Part shown: in pieces, positions 23,615 through 25,455 of the stretch
Numbering within the stretch: position 1 is the stretch's first letter
Layout: each line of letters opens with the position of its first letter
DNA from: an uncultured Butyricicoccus sp.
GTDB lineage: Bacteria; Bacillota; Clostridia; Oscillospirales; Butyricicoccaceae
Reading direction: 5' to 3'
Assembly: GCA_900547195.1 (NCBI GenBank)
Contig: URFQ01000034.1
Span: forward strand, 1 to 25,455
DNA: 25,455 nt
Program-made: the position numbers and the translations under genes
Notes under the pieces: model-generated
Told to the model about the DNA's origin: nothing
The model's database searches: none
What the model saw: the letters and a program-made list of their open reading frames with translations, nothing else

Positions 23615-23643
23615 AGTATAGCGTAAAGTTCTTTCTTTTGCAC
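23615..23643 (-). promoter_or_regulatory. Possible promoter of the 31-aa ORF
   Basis: On the minus strand TATACT lies at 23615-23620, with a weak -35 GTGCAA (23638-23643) at 17 bp, about 50 bases ahead of the ORF. Confidence 0.4.
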
Positions 23644-23945
23644 TACCAATCTTGTGAAAATGATGACCAATTTTTGATTTGCCTGGCAAGTCCGCTTTGA
23701 TGCACCATTGTATTCTTGCGTATTATTTTTTTGTTTTCTTTCAGAATTATCGCTATTTTGTGTAAATTTTTTTGTTTCGCGGGTAGATTCCGTGTCTTTT
23801 TTGTATATGTGCAGAATGACACACCAAAAACTATTATTTTCTTGCGATCAGTTGTTTCGTCTTTCAATTATATGAGGCTCATAATTTTTGACCAGTTGTA
23901 ATGTTTTTCTCTTTCTTGCGATTCTTGCGGCGGCAAGATGCGGGA
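23644..23945. other. AT-rich intergenic stretch without a recognisable gene
   Basis: About 300 bases of T-rich sequence on the plus strand separate the small ORF from the transporter. Open frames here lack ribosome binding sites and resemble no protein. A small stem CTTGC/GCAAG occurs near 23920-23937. I see no riboswitch or tRNA fold. It may be a long leader, a spacer or the relic of an inserted element. Confidence 0.5.
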
Positions 23946-23954
23946 GCCTGATGA

Positions 23955-23983
23955 TTGACAAAACCCCGCTTTTCGCATACCAT
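23955..23983 (+). promoter_or_regulatory. Promoter of the NSS transporter gene
   Basis: There is a consensus -35 TTGACA (23955-23960), a 17-bp spacer and -10 TACCAT (23978-23983), about 49 bases ahead of the TTG start. A CGCGG/CCGCG hairpin (23994-24011) lies in the leader. Confidence 0.65.
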
Positions 23984-24031
23984 AAAAGGAGCACGCGGAC
24001 AACCTTCCGCGGGAAAAAGAGGTGTAAAATC

Positions 24032-25369
24032 TTGAAAAAACACCATTCACGCGACGCATTTGCCAGCCGTTGGGGATTTATCCTGGCCTGCATTGGCTCG
24101 GCGGTCGGTATGGGCAACATCTGGATGTTCCCGACGCGCGTATCGAAGTTTGGCGGCGGCTCCTTTTTGCTGCCGTATTTCCTGTTTGTGTTCGTCATCG
24201 GCTTTTCGGGCGTAATCGGGGAGATGGCTTTTGGCCGCGCGACCCGTTCCGGCCCCATCGGCGCGTTTTCGCAGGCCGTTGCCTCGCGCGGCAAAAATCC
24301 CCGGATTGGCGCTGTAATCGGCTTTATCCCTGTGCTTGGCTCGCTCGCGCTTGCCATCGGCTATTCCGTCGTAATGGGCTGGATCCTGCGCTATACCGTG
24401 GCGGCGTTTACGGGCGATGTGCTCGCGCCAACGGACATCGACGGCTTTGCCGCCCTGTTCGGCAGCGCGGCCGCGCCGTTCGGCAACAACCTGTTTGTGC
24501 TGCTCAGCCTCGCCGCGGCGTTTGGCATCATGGCCTTTGGCGTCGCTTCCGGCATTGAAAAGGCCAATAAAATTATGATGCCGCTGTTTTTCTGCCTGTT
24601 TCTCGGGTTGGCGGTCTATATGGCCCTTCAGCCCCGCGCGGCAGAAGGGTATCGCTACATGTTCCGCATCGACCCGGAGGCCATCCGGCAGCGGGAAACC
24701 TGGGTCTATGCGCTTGGACAGGCGTTTTTCTCGCTGTCACTCGCCGGCAACGGCACTTTGATCTATGGTTCCTACCTGCGCGACGACGAAGACATCATTG
24801 GTTCTGCGTGGAAGGTCGCGCTGTTTGACACGCTTGCCGCAGTGCTCGCAGCACTTGTCATCATCCCGGCTATGGCCACAGCGGGCAGCCGGCTCGACCA
24901 GGGCGGCCCGGGCCTGATGTTCATCTATCTGCCCGCGTTGTTCCAGTCCATGCCGGGCAGCCGCCTGCTTGTAATCGTGTTTTTCTGCGGCGTATTGCTG
25001 GCGGGCATGACCTCGCTCATCAACCTGTACGAAGCTCCGATTGCCACCATACAGGAGCGCTTCGGGCTGTCCCGCCCGCGCGCAGTATTGGCGGTCGCGG
25101 CCGTTGGCGCAGTTACGGCCGTGTGTATCCAAGGCATTGTCGAGGGCTGGATGAACTTTGTCTCGATTTATGTTTGCCCGCTCGGCGCTGGGCTGGCCGG
25201 CATCCTGTTTTACTGGGTATACGGCGAAAAATTTGTACGCGAACAGGTGCAGAAGGGGAGGACGCGCCCCATTGGCCGCTGGCTGGAACCCATGACCAAA
25301 TTTGTGTTTTGTGGGCTGACGATTGCCGTATTTTTGCTCGGCATCATGACCCCGGGCGGCATCGGATAA
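24032..25369 (+). CDS. Na+-dependent transporter, NSS/SNF family (LeuT fold)
   Basis: The 445-aa polytopic protein has about eleven membrane helices and is expected to import an amino acid or related solute with Na+. The start is a TTG at 24032: AAAGAGGTG lies seven bases upstream and the family's N terminus (SRWGFILACIGSAVGMGNIW) begins a few residues later. An upstream ATG at 23888 would run through the promoter. Helix 1 shows the unwound GSAVGMGNIW motif, but the next residue is Met32 (WMFP) where most NSS proteins have the gating Arg (WRFP). Length fits the shorter bacterial MhsT/Tyt1-like forms without helix 12. It is a single-gene unit ending at 25370-25399. Confidence 0.92.
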   Translation: MKKHHSRDAFASRWGFILACIGSAVGMGNIWMFPTRVSKFGGGSFLLPYFLFVFVIGFSGVIGEMAFGRATRSGPIGAFSQAVASRGKNPRIGAVIGFIPVLGSLALAIGYSVVMGWILRYTVAAFTGDVLAPTDIDGFAALFGSAAAPFGNNLFVLLSLAAAFGIMAFGVASGIEKANKIMMPLFFCLFLGLAVYMALQPRAAEGYRYMFRIDPEAIRQRETWVYALGQAFFSLSLAGNGTLIYGSYLRDDEDIIGSAWKVALFDTLAAVLAALVIIPAMATAGSRLDQGGPGLMFIYLPALFQSMPGSRLLVIVFFCGVLLAGMTSLINLYEAPIATIQERFGLSRPRAVLAVAAVGAVTAVCIQGIVEGWMNFVSIYVCPLGAGLAGILFYWVYGEKFVREQVQKGRTRPIGRWLEPMTKFVFCGLTIAVFLLGIMTPGGIG

Positions 25370-25399
25370 AAAAAGCTGTCGCTTTCGCAACAGCTTTTT
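25370..25399 (+). terminator. Terminator of the transporter gene
   Basis: AAAAAGCTGT (25370-25379) and ACAGCTTTTT (25390-25399) form a 10-bp perfect stem over a 10-nt loop, directly after the stop codon. Confidence 0.88.
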
Positions 25400-25400
25400 C

Positions 25401-25435
25401 GAGGCTGTCGAAAAACTGCGTTTTCGAACAGCCTT
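25401..25435. repeat. Second inverted repeat after the transporter terminator
   Basis: GGCTGT-CGAAAA (25403-25414) pairs with TTTTCG-A-ACAGCC (25421-25433), a 12-bp stem with one bulged A and a 6-nt loop. It shares GCTGT/ACAGC with the terminator just before it. No T run follows, and the palindrome TTCGATCGAA comes next before the window ends. Confidence 0.55.
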
Positions 25436-25455
25436 CGATCGAAACCACGCTTTCG

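Noticed and set aside
23643..23867. 74-codon AT-rich minus-strand frame with a TTG start
   Set aside because: It has no ribosome binding site, is Lys/Asn-rich as expected from random AT-rich DNA, and has no recognisable motif.
23888..24031. Upstream ATG extension of the NSS transporter
   Set aside because: It would read through the TTGACA promoter and adds a segment foreign to the family. The TTG at 24032 has a good ribosome binding site.
23945..24031. Riboswitch or T-box ahead of the transporter
   Set aside because: The leader after the promoter is under 50 bases, with only a short CGCGG/CCGCG stem and no conserved aptamer or T-box motif.

Overview
The window looks like chromosomal DNA of a GC-rich Firmicute of class Clostridia, perhaps a gut Oscillospiraceae- or Butyricicoccaceae-like organism. 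This is inferred from strong AAGGAGG-type ribosome binding sites, sigma-A-like promoters, the many simple hairpin-plus-T terminators and the gene families present. No taxonomic search was possible. Most genes are GC-rich. Two clearly AT-rich genes (186-689 and 16515-17798) stand out as probable acquisitions.

Layout. 1-980: the 3' end of a tRNA (T arm, acceptor strand, CCA) without a recognisable anticodon arm, then an AT-rich orphan gene that appears to sit between the two halves of a split terminator. 983-3936 (+): RNase R overlapping a patatin-like hydrolase. 4001-11741 (-): an FlK-type thioesterase with its own promoter; a compact three-gene run ABC-F ATPase -> DUF218/YdcF membrane protein -> 1065-aa PHP-nuclease/UvrD-helicase fusion; a GDPD-fold protein lacking catalytic residues; and a cyclophilin. 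12028-16004 (+): an eight-helix membrane protein with a dyad in front of it, then an MBOAT acyltransferase plus SGNH-fold partner (extracellular polymer O-acylation) and an ArsC/YusI-like protein. 16047-17798 (-): a small membrane protein and an AT-rich secreted protein with helical repeats and a permuted papain-like domain. 17968-22348 (-): MarR regulator plus two half-transporters forming an asymmetric heterodimeric ABC exporter. 22527-23342 (+): Cof-type HAD phosphatase. 23469-23564 (-): a 31-codon small gene. 24032-25369 (+): Na+-dependent NSS/SNF transporter.

The most interesting item is the 4468-7665 gene. It fuses an endonuclease Q-like PHP domain with a Cys4 zinc finger to a complete UvrD-type helicase. 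It carries two sliding-clamp-binding-like pentapeptides, QVSLF at the domain junction and QLSLF at the extreme C terminus. This suggests a one-polypeptide, clamp-tethered incision-and-unwinding enzyme for damaged (deaminated) bases. Other notable points are the GDPD-fold pseudoenzyme, the ABC exporter whose two nucleotide sites are predictably unequal, the probable tRNA att remnant at the left edge, and the 31-aa ORF. No CRISPR array, complete tRNA or rRNA gene, or transposase is visible.
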